From an uncultured Oscillospiraceae bacterium (GTDB lineage Bacteria; Bacillota; Clostridia; Oscillospirales; Ruminococcaceae), in the NCBI GenBank assembly GCA_934462925.1, contig CAKSIT010000005.1, positions 1-64,000 on the forward strand: a stretch of 64,000 bases of DNA, given 5' to 3'. Within the stretch, counting starts at the first letter, position 1. Each line of letters opens with the position of its first letter. Both the position numbers and the translations under genes were made by a program. The notes beneath the pieces are model-generated. The model had not been told where the DNA came from and made no database searches. It saw only the letters and a list, made by a program, of their open reading frames with translations. Shown piece by piece: positions 1 through 8,637 of the stretch.

Positions 1-83
1 CAAATTTTCCCTTGCTTCGGAGATGAGCGTAAATCTTATGAAAGGATATGATATGGGGCTTAACTATATCATACAAGAACATT

Positions 84-1880
84 ATGAGCGAAAGAATACC
101 CGCGCGGCAGGATATCGCCGCAGAATACAAGTGGAAAATTGAGGATATATACGCTTCAGACGAGTCGTGGGAAAGCGACCTTAAAAAGCTTCGCGGCAGC
201 GCGGAGAAGATAGCCGCATATAAGGGACGGCTTTCGCAGGCAGAGCCGCTGTGCGAGTTTCTGCGCTACGACGACGAGCTTTCCGTGCTGCTTGACAGCC
301 TTGGCAACTACGCCCAGCGCAAAAACGACGAGGACACGCGTGTTGCGCTCTACCAGGACATGGTGAGCCGCTTTGAAACGGCGTGCGTTGAGATAAGCGG
401 CGCTTCCGCGTTTGTCGTACCCGAGATAATAGCGATACCCGACGAGGATTACGAGCGCCTTTTCGCGCAGTGCGAGGGACTAAAGCTTTACAGGCGCAAC
501 CTTGACAGGATACGCAGCCGCCGCGCTCACACGCTTTCCGAGGCGGAGGAGCGGCTCATGGCGCTTTCGGGCGAGGTTATGGGAACGCCCGACGCGGTGT
601 TCTCCATGCTCAACGACGCGGACCTTAAGTTCCCCGACGCCGCAGACAGCGAGGGCAAGCTTCATCAGGTAACGCACGAAAGCTATATTCCGCTTGTGCA
701 GTCCGAGGACAGAACGCTGCGCAAAAACGCGTTCGAGGCGCTCTACCACGTTTACGAGGGCTACAAAAACACCTTTGCCGCCGTGCTTGCAGGGCAGGTG
801 AAAACGCTTGTTTTCCGCGCGCGCGCTAGGCGCTACGAAAACACGCTCCATGCGGCGCTTGACGGAAACGAAGTTCCCGTGTCCGTTTACAGCCAGCTTA
901 TCGAGGCCGTTCACGAGAAGCTGCCGTATATGCACCGCTATGTAAGGCTTCGCAAAAAGCTTCTCGGCGTTGAGGAGCTTCACGCCTACGACCTTTACAC
1001 GCCTATAGTAGCTGGCGTTGACGATAAGATTTCGTTTGAGCAGGCGAAGCAGGAGGTTTACGATTCGCTTGCGCCCATGGGCGAGGACTACCGCGCGATA
1101 TTCCGCGAGGGCGTGGAGAACGGCTGGATAGACGTTTACGAAAACGAGGGCAAGCGCAGCGGCGCGTACTCTGCGGGCGCAAGAGTCCACCCGTTTGTGC
1201 TGCTTAACCACAAGGACACGCTCAACAGCGAGTTCACGCTGGCGCACGAAATGGGTCATGCGATACACTCCTACCACTCCAACAAAACGCAGCCCGTGTG
1301 CTATGCGGATTATGTGATATTCGTAGCGGAGGTGGCTTCCACCTGCAATGAGAGCCTGCTTATGCAGCACCTGCTTAAAACCACCACGGACAAGAAGCGC
1401 CGCGCGTATCTCATCAACTACTTTTTGGAACAGTTCAGGACTACGCTTTACCGCCAGACCATGTTCGCGGAGTTTGAGCTGATGATAAACGAGCGCGCCG
1501 AGCGCGGCGAGAGCCTTACCGCGGAAGCGCTCTGCGAGATGTACAGAAAGCTTAACCTTACGTATTACGGCGACGACATTATAATAGACAGCGAGCTTGA
1601 CATGGAGTGGGCGCGTATTCCGCACTTCTACTATAATTATTATGTTTACCAGTACGCAACGGGCTTCTCTGCGGCGATAGCTCTTTCGCAGAGAATACTG
1701 AACGGCGGCGAGGCTGCGGTGCGCGACTATGTTTCGTTCCTGAGCGGCGGCTGCTCCAAAGACCCGATAGCGCTGCTTAAGGGCGCGGGCGTTGACATGA
1801 CCGACAAGAAGCCCGTAAGCGACGCGCTGGAGCTTTTCAACACGCTTCTTGACGAGATGGAAGCGCTTATGGAGGACTGA
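84..1880 (+). CDS. pepF: Oligoendopeptidase F (M3B metallopeptidase)
   Basis: A cytosolic zinc peptidase that cleaves medium-length oligopeptides. The 598-residue protein has the M3 zinc motif HEMGH at residues 388-392, where the two His bind zinc and Glu is catalytic. The N-terminus (RQDIAAEYKWKIEDIY) and overall length of about 600 residues match the PepF subfamily. The frame is open from an ATG at 48, but family alignment favours the ATG at 84 (MSERIPARQD). Neither start has an ideal ribosome site: AAAGGA lies at 41-46, too close to 48 and far from 84, so the start is uncertain. Its stop overlaps the ATG of the next gene (TGATG), implying translational coupling. Confidence 0.93.
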   Translation: MSERIPARQDIAAEYKWKIEDIYASDESWESDLKKLRGSAEKIAAYKGRLSQAEPLCEFLRYDDELSVLLDSLGNYAQRKNDEDTRVALYQDMVSRFETACVEISGASAFVVPEIIAIPDEDYERLFAQCEGLKLYRRNLDRIRSRRAHTLSEAEERLMALSGEVMGTPDAVFSMLNDADLKFPDAADSEGKLHQVTHESYIPLVQSEDRTLRKNAFEALYHVYEGYKNTFAAVLAGQVKTLVFRARARRYENTLHAALDGNEVPVSVYSQLIEAVHEKLPYMHRYVRLRKKLLGVEELHAYDLYTPIVAGVDDKISFEQAKQEVYDSLAPMGEDYRAIFREGVENGWIDVYENEGKRSGAYSAGARVHPFVLLNHKDTLNSEFTLAHEMGHAIHSYHSNKTQPVCYADYVIFVAEVASTCNESLLMQHLLKTTTDKKRRAYLINYFLEQFRTTLYRQTMFAEFELMINERAERGESLTAEALCEMYRKLNLTYYGDDIIIDSELDMEWARIPHFYYNYYVYQYATGFSAAIALSQRILNGGEAAVRDYVSFLSGGCSKDPIALLKGAGVDMTDKKPVSDALELFNTLLDEMEALMED

Positions 1881-2992
1881 TGGGCGCAGTATTAACGAGC
1901 GACGAGAGGGCGCTTTTTGAAAGGTGGAGCGTTTTCGCACGGGAACTTTCGGGCGACCACGCGCTGCTTGACAGGCAGACGCGCTGCGCGGCGGTTTTCG
2001 GCAGGGAGCTGCTTAAGGTTGGCGACAGCCTTGCGGAACACGCCGCAGACCCGCTCATTTACCCGCTGAAAGACGCGTGCAACGTGAGGGTGATGTTCCG
2101 AGGGGAGTGCTGGTGCGCCCACGTGCAGCCTATACGCAACGAGGCGGGCGACGCAGCGCTTTATCTGTGCAGCTTTACAGACACGCAGCAGGCGCTTGAC
2201 GCCGCGGCGAAAACAGACGCGCTTATGAAGCTAATGCCGCTTTACAGCGCGATAGAGCAGAATTTCGCGGGGCTTTGGAACAGCGCGCGTGAGATTGAAA
2301 AGCGCTTTGAGCGCGAAAACGACTTTTCCGCGCTGGAGGAGGTATTTTCGCTTAAGGCTGCGCTTTCGCATATCGGCAGCGCCTCGGCGAACGTGTACGA
2401 GTACGGCGAAATGCTTAGCAAAGCGCCCTCCGTGCGGCGGCTTGACGCGGCGGAGTTCTGCGCAATGCTTGTGGAGCGCTGCAACGCCGCGCTTGCAAAG
2501 TGCGGCAGGCGCATAGAGTTCGTAGCTGCGCCCGTGACCGCGCCTATTTGCGTTGACGCGAGCCATGCAATGTACGCGCTTGTAAACGCTTTGCAGAACG
2601 CGCTGCTTTATTCGCCGCGCGAGAGCGTTCCCGTGCTTGCCGTTATATGCAGGCGCACGGGCGCGCGTGAATACGTTGATATCCGCATTTCAAACGAAAC
2701 GGCGCTTTTCACCGAAAAGGACTTCCGCACGATAGAGAACGTCGAATTTTCGTATCAGCGAGCGGGGTTCGGGCTGGCGCTTATTGAGCGCTTTGCAAAG
2801 GAATGCGGCGGCAGGCTTGAACGAACCGAGGAGGACGGCAGGTATGTGCTGACGCTCACCTTTGCCGCGGTGCATGACGGCAGCAGGGATACCGTGCGGT
2901 TTGAAGCGTCGCAGGCGCATTACGACACGGGCGTTCCCGATATACTGGAGCTTAAGATGGGCGAGGTAGCCGCGGCTTTCGGGCAGGCGTGA
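1880..2992 (+). CDS. HATPase-domain (histidine-kinase-like) protein of unknown role
   Basis: This 370-residue cytosolic protein has no membrane segment. The C-terminal half resembles a GHKL ATPase domain: an N-box-like NALQNALLYSP near residues 237-247 and a G-box-like RAGFGLALIERF near 294-305. The stretch around residues 60-100 could be a degenerate PAS-like sensor. I see no convincing H-box histidine before the ATPase domain, so it may be a kinase-like regulator rather than a working histidine kinase. It overlaps pepF by one base and lies upstream of a complete two-component system, but the 345-base gap and repeat between them argue against one operon. Confidence 0.6.
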   Translation: MGAVLTSDERALFERWSVFARELSGDHALLDRQTRCAAVFGRELLKVGDSLAEHAADPLIYPLKDACNVRVMFRGECWCAHVQPIRNEAGDAALYLCSFTDTQQALDAAAKTDALMKLMPLYSAIEQNFAGLWNSAREIEKRFERENDFSALEEVFSLKAALSHIGSASANVYEYGEMLSKAPSVRRLDAAEFCAMLVERCNAALAKCGRRIEFVAAPVTAPICVDASHAMYALVNALQNALLYSPRESVPVLAVICRRTGAREYVDIRISNETALFTEKDFRTIENVEFSYQRAGFGLALIERFAKECGGRLERTEEDGRYVLTLTFAAVHDGSRDTVRFEASQAHYDTGVPDILELKMGEVAAAFGQA

Positions 2993-3116
2993 TTTTCGCA
3001 GGATTTCAGGCGGCTGTCACAGGGCTTTCAGATTTGCGCGGTACAATAGCATTGCAAGCATGAAAACCTCCACATCGGCGTTCTTTTCTCGGTATAGAAA
3101 AAGAGCGCCATTCTTT

Positions 3117-3295
3117 TAGGGCAATACCGCATAATTATTTTCGCGCGATTGCGCAGTCAGATTTTTCGTCAGATTGTACAATGAGGACGACGCAAGGCTG
3201 TATGCCTTGCTAGGACGAATTGTGCAATATGGCGGAAAAGATGCAAGCAAGCGTGCGGAAAAGGCGTTAGCCGCTAATTGTGCGGTGTTGCCTTA
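3117..3295. repeat. 179-bp nested inverted-repeat element (MITE-like)
   Basis: The ends form a 21-bp imperfect inverted repeat (3117-3137 with 3275-3295, 18 of 21 positions paired). Inside, ATTGTACAAT pairs with ATTGTGCAAT across a perfect central stem GCAAGGC/GCCTTGC at about 3192-3210. Nothing coding is seen. It fills most of the 346-base gap between 2992 and 3339, so the promoter of the response regulator must be inside the element or in the short AT-rich stretch after it. Nested symmetry, lack of coding and intergenic position suggest a miniature inverted-repeat transposable element. I saw no second copy in the window. Confidence 0.65.
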
Positions 3296-3338
3296 GATTC
3301 CTTTTTATTATGAAAAATAACATTTAAGGAGTGAAAGT

Positions 3339-4016
3339 ATGTACAGAATACTTATTGCAGACGACGAGGAAAATATCCGCGAGGTAATAAAGGAGTACGC
3401 CGAGTTCGAGGGACACGAGGTAGACGAGGCGTGCGACGGAATGCAGGCGGTAGAGGCGGCAAAGGCAAAGGACTACGACATCATCATAATGGACGTTATG
3501 ATGCCGCGCCTTGACGGCTACTCCGCCGTAAAGGAGATACGCAAGACAAAGCAGACCCCCGTGCTTATGCTTTCCGCTCGCGGCGAGGAGTACGACAAGC
3601 TTTTCGGGTTTGAAATGGGCGTGGACGACTACGTTGTAAAGCCGTTCTCCCCGAAAGAGGTAATGGCGCGCATTAACGCGATAGTCAAGCGAAACAGCGC
3701 CGCGAACGCTCCCGCGCCCGCAGCTGAAACCGAGAAGTTCGAGGGGCTGGAGATAAACTTCACCTCGCGCGACGTGTACATTGACGGAAAGAAAGCGAAT
3801 CTCACCCCAAAGGAGTACGACCTGCTTTTCTTCCTTGTGCGCAACAAGAACATAGCGCTCACGCGAAACAAGCTTCTTGAGGACGTGTGGGGCTACGACT
3901 TTTACGGCGACGACCGCACGATAGACACGCACATAAAAATGCTGCGCAACAATCTCGGTCCGTATCGCAAGTTTATTGTAACGCTGCGCGGGTTAGGCTA
4001 TAAATTCGAGGCGTAA
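3339..4016 (+). CDS. OmpR/PhoB-family response regulator
   Basis: A 225-residue two-domain DNA-binding response regulator. The receiver domain shows the acidic pocket (IADDEEN), phospho-acceptor Asp52 in the stretch IIIMDVMMPRLDGYS, and the conserved Lys in VVKPFSPKE. Residues about 125-225 form the winged-helix effector domain, ending in the usual VTLRGLGYKFEA. An AAGGAG site lies eight bases before the ATG. The partner kinase starts three bases after its stop, so the two are co-transcribed and very likely cognate. The signal and target genes cannot be told from sequence. Confidence 0.95.
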   Translation: MYRILIADDEENIREVIKEYAEFEGHEVDEACDGMQAVEAAKAKDYDIIIMDVMMPRLDGYSAVKEIRKTKQTPVLMLSARGEEYDKLFGFEMGVDDYVVKPFSPKEVMARINAIVKRNSAANAPAPAAETEKFEGLEINFTSRDVYIDGKKANLTPKEYDLLFFLVRNKNIALTRNKLLEDVWGYDFYGDDRTIDTHIKMLRNNLGPYRKFIVTLRGLGYKFEA

Positions 4017-4018
4017 AA

Positions 4019-5500
4019 ATGAGCTTTTTCAAGAGCATTCGCTTTAAGGTGTGGATTCGCTTTGAGTTTATCGTGCTGTCCATGCTGCTGTTCACCTACA
4101 TCTTTCTTATAATGATGTTCCCCGCGTTTTACGAGTGGATGAAAACCTACGAGATAACCGAAGCCGTTGTGACTATCCGCTCCAACTGGACTAACAGCTC
4201 GCTTACGCAGGTGATAGACAGGCTTGCGATAGAAAACAAGATGTACATTAAGGTGACCGCCGTAGACTACGAGTACGGCGGAATGTACAGCTATGAAAAA
4301 AGCGAGCTTGGCGGCAGCGCTTCTCTTGCAATAATCTCAAAGGAAAGCTATATGGACGAGGTGCGCAGCTCCGACACGGGCGTTGTGTACAAGCGCTTTC
4401 GCGACGAGCATGAGGACAACAAGGTGCTTATGCTGGCGACCTATGTCGGCGCGGACAAATCACGCCCTAACGGCTACATTTTTATTTGTAACTATGTTCA
4501 GCCTGTTGGCACGACTATGAGCATATTCACGCGGCAGTTTTTGTTTGTTGCGATAATACTTATGGTGCTTACGCTATTTATTTCCGTGGTGTTCGCTTCA
4601 AACATCTCAAGCCCCATCATTCGCATAAACGAGTCTGCAAAGCAGCTGCCGCAGGGCAAGTTTGAGGTAAAAATAGACAACGGCGACTACGCCGAAATAA
4701 AGCAGCTTGCAGAAACGCTCGAGTCCGCTTCAAAGGAGATTGCAAAGTCTGACGACCTGCGCCGCGAGCTTATGGCGAACATCTCGCACGACCTGCGCAC
4801 GCCGCTTACCATGATAAAGGCGTACGCGGAGATGATACGCGACCTGTCGGGCGACAACCCGCCGAAGCGCGAGCGGCACTTGCAGGTAATAATCGAGGAA
4901 ACGGACAGGCTGACGTCGCTTGTAAACGACATTCTCGACCTGTCGAAGCTTCAGGCGGGCGTTACGGAAATGCACCTTGAAACGTTCGACCTGTCAGAGC
5001 GGCTTTCGGGCGTTATCTCGCGCTTTGACATAATGAAGGAGAAGGACGGTATTATAATCGACCTGCAGGCGGAGGACGGCATAACGATAACCGCCGACAT
5101 AACAAAGCTTGAGCAGGTGGTGTATAACCTTATAAACAACGCCGTAACGTACACGGGCGACGACAACACCGTGCTGGTGCGGCTGTTCCGCAAGGGGGAC
5201 GGCAATGTGCGCTTTGAGGTCACCGACCACGGCGACGGCATTTCCGCGGAGTACCTGCCGTACATATGGGACAGGTACTACAAGGTAAGCGAGCGCAACA
5301 AGACCCACAAGCGCGCTAAAATGGGCAGCGGCATAGGTCTGTCCATCGTAAAGAACGTGCTGGAGCAGCACGGTTTCAAATACGGCGCGGACAGCGAGGT
5401 AGGCAGGGGCAGCACGTTCTGGTTTGAAGCGCCCGAGTACGACCCCGAGGCGCAGGTCGCGCAGACAAAGACGCGCGCAAGGCGCTCTGAAAAGAAATAA
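4019..5500 (+). CDS. Membrane sensor histidine kinase (HAMP-HisKA-HATPase)
   Basis: A 493-residue transmembrane kinase, partner of the response regulator immediately upstream. There is a first membrane helix near residues 15-40, an extracellular sensor region to about 170, a second helix near 172-195, then HAMP, a dimerisation/phosphotransfer domain with His257 in ANISHDLRTPL, and an ATPase domain with N box (LINNAVTYTGDD), G1 (DHGDGIS) and G2 (GSGIGLSIVKNVLEQHG). Every catalytic motif is intact. The C-terminus ends in a short basic tail. Its terminator hairpin has been split and duplicated by a repeat element. Confidence 0.95.
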   Translation: MSFFKSIRFKVWIRFEFIVLSMLLFTYIFLIMMFPAFYEWMKTYEITEAVVTIRSNWTNSSLTQVIDRLAIENKMYIKVTAVDYEYGGMYSYEKSELGGSASLAIISKESYMDEVRSSDTGVVYKRFRDEHEDNKVLMLATYVGADKSRPNGYIFICNYVQPVGTTMSIFTRQFLFVAIILMVLTLFISVVFASNISSPIIRINESAKQLPQGKFEVKIDNGDYAEIKQLAETLESASKEIAKSDDLRRELMANISHDLRTPLTMIKAYAEMIRDLSGDNPPKRERHLQVIIEETDRLTSLVNDILDLSKLQAGVTEMHLETFDLSERLSGVISRFDIMKEKDGIIIDLQAEDGITITADITKLEQVVYNLINNAVTYTGDDNTVLVRLFRKGDGNVRFEVTDHGDGISAEYLPYIWDRYYKVSERNKTHKRAKMGSGIGLSIVKNVLEQHGFKYGADSEVGRGSTFWFEAPEYDPEAQVAQTKTRARRSEKK

Positions 5501-5528
5501 CGAATGGGCTGTCAATTCCGACAGCCCA

Positions 5529-5680
5529 CAGACCGTCGAAAAACCCCCATACGGGGGTTTTCCGCCGAAACATCCGCACAAGTGTGCGGATAGAAGAGTT
5601 TTTTGCCTCGGGAAGCCCGAGGCAAAAAAGGTTATTTCAAAGCCCGCTACGCGGGCAAAATGGATTTTTTCAACAGGCTG
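5529..5680 (+). mobile_element. Hairpin-rich repeat element, copy A (short form)
   Basis: A 152-bp non-coding element with related ends (CAGACCGTCGAAAAA and, inverted, CAGCCTGTTGAAAAA) and four stem-loops: ACCCCC/GGGGGT, ATCCGCAC/GTGCGGAT, TTGCCTCGGG/CCCGAGGCAA and GCCCGC/GCGGGC. It is bounded on both sides by an identical 24-bp copy (5505-5528 and 5681-5704) of the host terminator hairpin with stem TGGGCTGTC. Only the right copy keeps a T-rich tail. The same element, with different flanking hairpins, recurs at 12331, 43622 and, inverted, 48051. I read the flanking copies as a target-site duplication. Confidence 0.8.
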
Positions 5681-5715
5681 TGGGCTGTCAATTCCGACAG
5701 CCCATTCTCATTTTA
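5681..5715. terminator. Terminator of the two-component operon (right-hand duplicate)
   Basis: Stem TGGGCTGTC/GACAGCCCA with loop AATTCC, followed on the plus strand by the T-rich TTCTCATTTTATT. The other copy at 5505-5528 lacks the T-rich tail because repeat element A follows it directly. It sits between convergent genes and may serve alr on the minus strand too. Confidence 0.6.
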
Positions 5716-5730
5716 TTATGTTATGCTTTT

Positions 5731-6867
5731 TCAGACGTATCTCAGTACCTCGGTCTTTTTGCCGTCCTCAATGTAAATACGCGGTACGCGCGTGCCGATA
5801 GCGCACAGAAGCTCGTAGTTTATCGTGCCGACAATGCCCGCCGCGCGTTCGAGCGAGCAGGGGTCGTCCACAGAGTCTGAGTAAATCGTTACAACGTCGC
5901 CGACCTTTACGCCGGGAATATCCGTCACGTCAACAAGGGTCTGGTCCATGCAGATTCGCCCGCATACGGGCGCGTAAGAGCCGTTTATGCCAACGCTCCA
6001 CCTGCCCGAAAGCCTGCGGTTGAAGCCGTCCGCATAGCCGCAGGAGATAAGCGCGAGCCTTGTGGGGCGCTCGGCGGTGTAGGTGCGGCCGTAGCTTACG
6101 GTAGTCCCAGCTTCAATGTCCTTAAGCTGGCTTACAACGGACTTTAGGCTGAAAATCGGCTTTATCCCCTCGGGGAACGGCAGGGCAGGGTCGGGCTTGT
6201 GGCCGTACATGATTATTCCCGCGCGGACAAGGTCGCCCGTAAATTCGCCGTGGTAGATAATGCCGCCGCTGTTTTGCGAGTGCATTTTAAGCCCGCGCGC
6301 GCGGCATATGTCAGAAAAGCGCTTTTGCTGCAGCTCGGTAAATGCCACGTCCTCGGGCGCAAGACTGTCCGCTACCGCAAAGTGGGTGTAGCCCGCGCGG
6401 CAGTCAAGCCCTTTCTGCGCGAGGATATAGTCCGCCTCCTGCGCGGTGGTTATGCCAACGCGGCTCATGCCCGAGTCGAATTTGATGTGTACGGGTATCC
6501 TAACGCCGCGCTTAAGCGCCTCCTCGGAAAGCTCGTGCGCGTACTCGGTCGTTCCCACGGTGAATATGTAGCCCTTGTCAAGATTGTCGAAAATAAGCGG
6601 AATGTCGCAGTAGCCGAAAATGAGAATCTCGCCCTTTATGCCGCCGTCCGTCAGTCCCTGCGCCTCCCACAGGTTGGACACCGCAAAGTGGTCTATGCCG
6701 CATTTGCTTAAGGTCTGCGCGCAGTGTACGTCGCCGTGGCCGTAGGCGTTCGCCTTTACAACGGCTATTATCTGCTTGTTCGGCGCGAGCGACTGAATCA
6801 CCCGTATATTTTCCTTAAGGACGTCGAGATTTATCTCCGCCCATGTTCTCCAGTAAAAGTTGTTCAT
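5731..6867 (-). CDS. alr: Alanine racemase
   Basis: A PLP-dependent enzyme that interconverts L- and D-alanine in the cytosol for peptidoglycan synthesis. The 378-residue protein has the PLP lysine motif AVVKANAYGHG near residues 35-45, a barrel glycine region and the C-terminal ISCGYADGFNRRLSG segment carrying the second catalytic Tyr region, followed by GRICMDQTLVDVTD. Length is typical. It is a single gene with its own minus-strand promoter at 6995-7023, divergent from the LCP-like gene and convergent with the two-component operon. Confidence 0.96.
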   Translation of the reverse strand: MNNFYWRTWAEINLDVLKENIRVIQSLAPNKQIIAVVKANAYGHGDVHCAQTLSKCGIDHFAVSNLWEAQGLTDGGIKGEILIFGYCDIPLIFDNLDKGYIFTVGTTEYAHELSEEALKRGVRIPVHIKFDSGMSRVGITTAQEADYILAQKGLDCRAGYTHFAVADSLAPEDVAFTELQQKRFSDICRARGLKMHSQNSGGIIYHGEFTGDLVRAGIIMYGHKPDPALPFPEGIKPIFSLKSVVSQLKDIEAGTTVSYGRTYTAERPTRLALISCGYADGFNRRLSGRWSVGINGSYAPVCGRICMDQTLVDVTDIPGVKVGDVVTIYSDSVDDPCSLERAAGIVGTINYELLCAIGTRVPRIYIEDGKKTEVLRYV

Positions 6868-6918
6868 CGTCTTGCTCCTGTTCGGGCAGAAAAATAAGTG
6901 GTAATTCTCGCTCTGCCC

Positions 6919-6947
6919 TTGAAATTTTCAGAGATATGTGTTATACT
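6919..6947 (+). promoter_or_regulatory. Sigma-A promoter, probably for the LCP-like gene run
   Basis: TTGAAA, a 17-base spacer and TATACT on the plus strand, about 130 bases before the gene at 7080. Minus-strand alr transcripts cross this site. Confidence 0.5.
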
Positions 6948-6994
6948 ATATGCTATACGGTATGCTGTTATTTCGCATACGCGGCACACTACTT

Positions 6995-7023
6995 ATTATA
7001 ATACGCTTTTGTATAAATTTCAA
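6995..7023 (-). promoter_or_regulatory. Sigma-A promoter for alr
   Basis: Minus-strand TTGAAA, a 17-base spacer and TATAAT, about 128 bases upstream of the alr ATG. The two face-to-face promoters here produce overlapping divergent transcripts. Confidence 0.6.
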
Positions 7024-7079
7024 GAGAATTTCAAGAGAAAAAACTGCTTTGCGCAATTTTTTTACCGAAAGGATAGCCT

Positions 7080-7970
7080 ATGTCAGTTCGCAGAAAAAGC
7101 AATTGGTATATATATTTCATAGCGTTTGGGATAACGATGGCGTTCGTTATTATGGCGATAATCACCTTTAAGGACTACCTGTTTTCCGAGCCTGCCGAGC
7201 CTGTCGGCATAACGCAGGCGGGGACGCTCGCAGAGGACTTCACGCCGACAGCGGAGTACAGCTTTAATATCATGACAATGCTGTCCGAGCGCGAGCAGGA
7301 TTCGCCGTCGCTTTTTGTGCTTGCCGCTTACGACGCGGTGGACAGCAGGGTAACGTTCATTCCCATACCCGAGGGGATTTCGCTTTCCTCGCAGGACAGG
7401 AATCTTTCAAACGTATACGCCGCGCAGGGCGGAGAGGGCGTTATGGACGTGTTCAGGGACGTTACGGGCGTTTCTTGCGACGGGTATATAAAGCTTGACA
7501 GGTCCGCGTTCTGCAACCTTATCACGGCGTTCGGCAACATTGAGTACGACGTGCCGAAAACGATAATGGTAACGGACGACAAGGAGATAGACACCTTTAA
7601 CGCGGGTATGCAGCTTCTTTCCGCGGAGCGCACCTACAGGTACATTATGTTAGCGGAGTTTGACGAGGGCGACAGCTACCGCTTTAACGCGGTGGGTTCG
7701 ATACTGAGCGAGCTTATCAACCAGAACCTTTCCTATACCGACAGCTCGCTGCTCGATACCTGCACGCAGATACTGCTCACGCAGGGCGAAACCGACGTTA
7801 CCGCGGAGGAATACGCAGCGAAAAAGGCGGCGCTGCTGAACACTATAACCTACGGCAGCTCCCCCGCAGAATATTACGTTCCCTACGGCGCTTACGGCGA
7901 CAACGGCTCGTTTGAGATTTCCGCAAACTCCGTTACGACTATAAAGCAGAAGACGGGACAGGACGATTAA
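7080..7970 (+). CDS. Degenerate LytR-CpsA-Psr (LCP)-like membrane protein
   Basis: A 296-residue protein with a short basic N-terminus, one membrane helix near residues 11-30 and an extracellular domain. Its order of elements follows LCP wall-polymer ligases: VTFIPIPEG where LCP proteins have the SIPRD strand, NVYAAQGG for the AYAxGG motif, and DGYIKLDRSAFCNLITAFG-N for the dgfv..id.lGGv segment. The arginines that bind the polyprenyl diphosphate headgroup (RSDT, IPRD and the YVRxR helix) are missing. It may be a non-enzymatic or accessory LCP homologue. It heads a plus-strand run and ends ten bases before the LUD gene. Confidence 0.6.
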   Translation: MSVRRKSNWYIYFIAFGITMAFVIMAIITFKDYLFSEPAEPVGITQAGTLAEDFTPTAEYSFNIMTMLSEREQDSPSLFVLAAYDAVDSRVTFIPIPEGISLSSQDRNLSNVYAAQGGEGVMDVFRDVTGVSCDGYIKLDRSAFCNLITAFGNIEYDVPKTIMVTDDKEIDTFNAGMQLLSAERTYRYIMLAEFDEGDSYRFNAVGSILSELINQNLSYTDSSLLDTCTQILLTQGETDVTAEEYAAKKAALLNTITYGSSPAEYYVPYGAYGDNGSFEISANSVTTIKQKTGQDD

Positions 7971-7980
7971 AGAGGCGGAC

Positions 7981-8598
7981 ATGGACGAAAGAATAGCAAA
8001 AACAATGGCGGCGCTTGAAAAGAACCGCATGAAGCCCTATTACGCCGAAAGCTGCGCGCAAATGCGCGATATAGTGCGCTCGCTCGTTAAAAACGACGCG
8101 CTTATTACGGCGGGCGGCTCTATGACGCTTAAGGACAGCGGCGTTACCGAAATGCTCATAAGCGAGTATGGCGGCGCGTATATCGACCGCTCCGCAGGTG
8201 AAACGCGCGAGCAGGTTGAGGAGATATTCAGAAAAGCGTTTGCGTCGGACACGTTCCTTACAAGCACAAACGCGCTTACCGAGGACGGCGAGCTTTACAA
8301 CGTGGACGGAAACGGCAACCGCGCTGCGGCTATGATATACGGCCCGAAGCAGGTGATAGTCGTTGCGGGAAAAAACAAGATTGTGCGCGATATGGAGCAG
8401 GCGGTCTGTCGTGTGGAAACGGTAGCCGCGCCTAAAAACGCGGCAAGGCTCGGGTGCGAAACGCCCTGTGCGAAAACGGGCGCGTGCGCCCATTGCCGCA
8501 GCGAGGCGCGCATTTGCTGCTCGTACGTAAGGCTAGGGCAGCAGCGGGTAAAGGACAGGATAAAGGTAATCATCGTTGACGAGGAGCTGGGCTATTGA
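7981..8598 (+). CDS. LUD-domain (LutC/YkgG-like) protein
   Basis: A 205-residue protein of the LUD family, which includes LutB/LutC lactate-utilisation proteins and many stand-alone relatives of unknown function. Family features are the start MDERIAKTMAALEKNRMKPY, a glycine-rich ITAGGSMTLKDSG segment near residues 42-54, LTSTNALTEDGELYN and the MIYGPKQVIVVAGKNKIV strand. The C-terminal 50 residues hold six cysteines, including a CETPC and a GACAHC grouping, which could bind metal; this is inference. No other lut gene is adjacent, so a role in lactate oxidation is not supported here. Confidence 0.8.
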   Translation: MDERIAKTMAALEKNRMKPYYAESCAQMRDIVRSLVKNDALITAGGSMTLKDSGVTEMLISEYGGAYIDRSAGETREQVEEIFRKAFASDTFLTSTNALTEDGELYNVDGNGNRAAAMIYGPKQVIVVAGKNKIVRDMEQAVCRVETVAAPKNAARLGCETPCAKTGACAHCRSEARICCSYVRLGQQRVKDRIKVIIVDEELGY

Positions 8599-8637
8599 GC
8601 GGCTTTTCGCGGTGAACCACAAAAAAGGAGAATTGAC

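Noticed and set aside
480..1940. Long open frame of 486 codons on the minus strand inside pepF
   Set aside because: It is a shadow frame caused by strong third-position GC bias; its protein is rich in Arg, Val and Ala with no family features, and pepF on the other strand is complete.
5529..5680. Repeat copy A as a riboswitch
   Set aside because: It lies after the terminator hairpin of one operon and before a convergent gene, so it is not in a 5' leader, and the same sequence occurs at unrelated loci.
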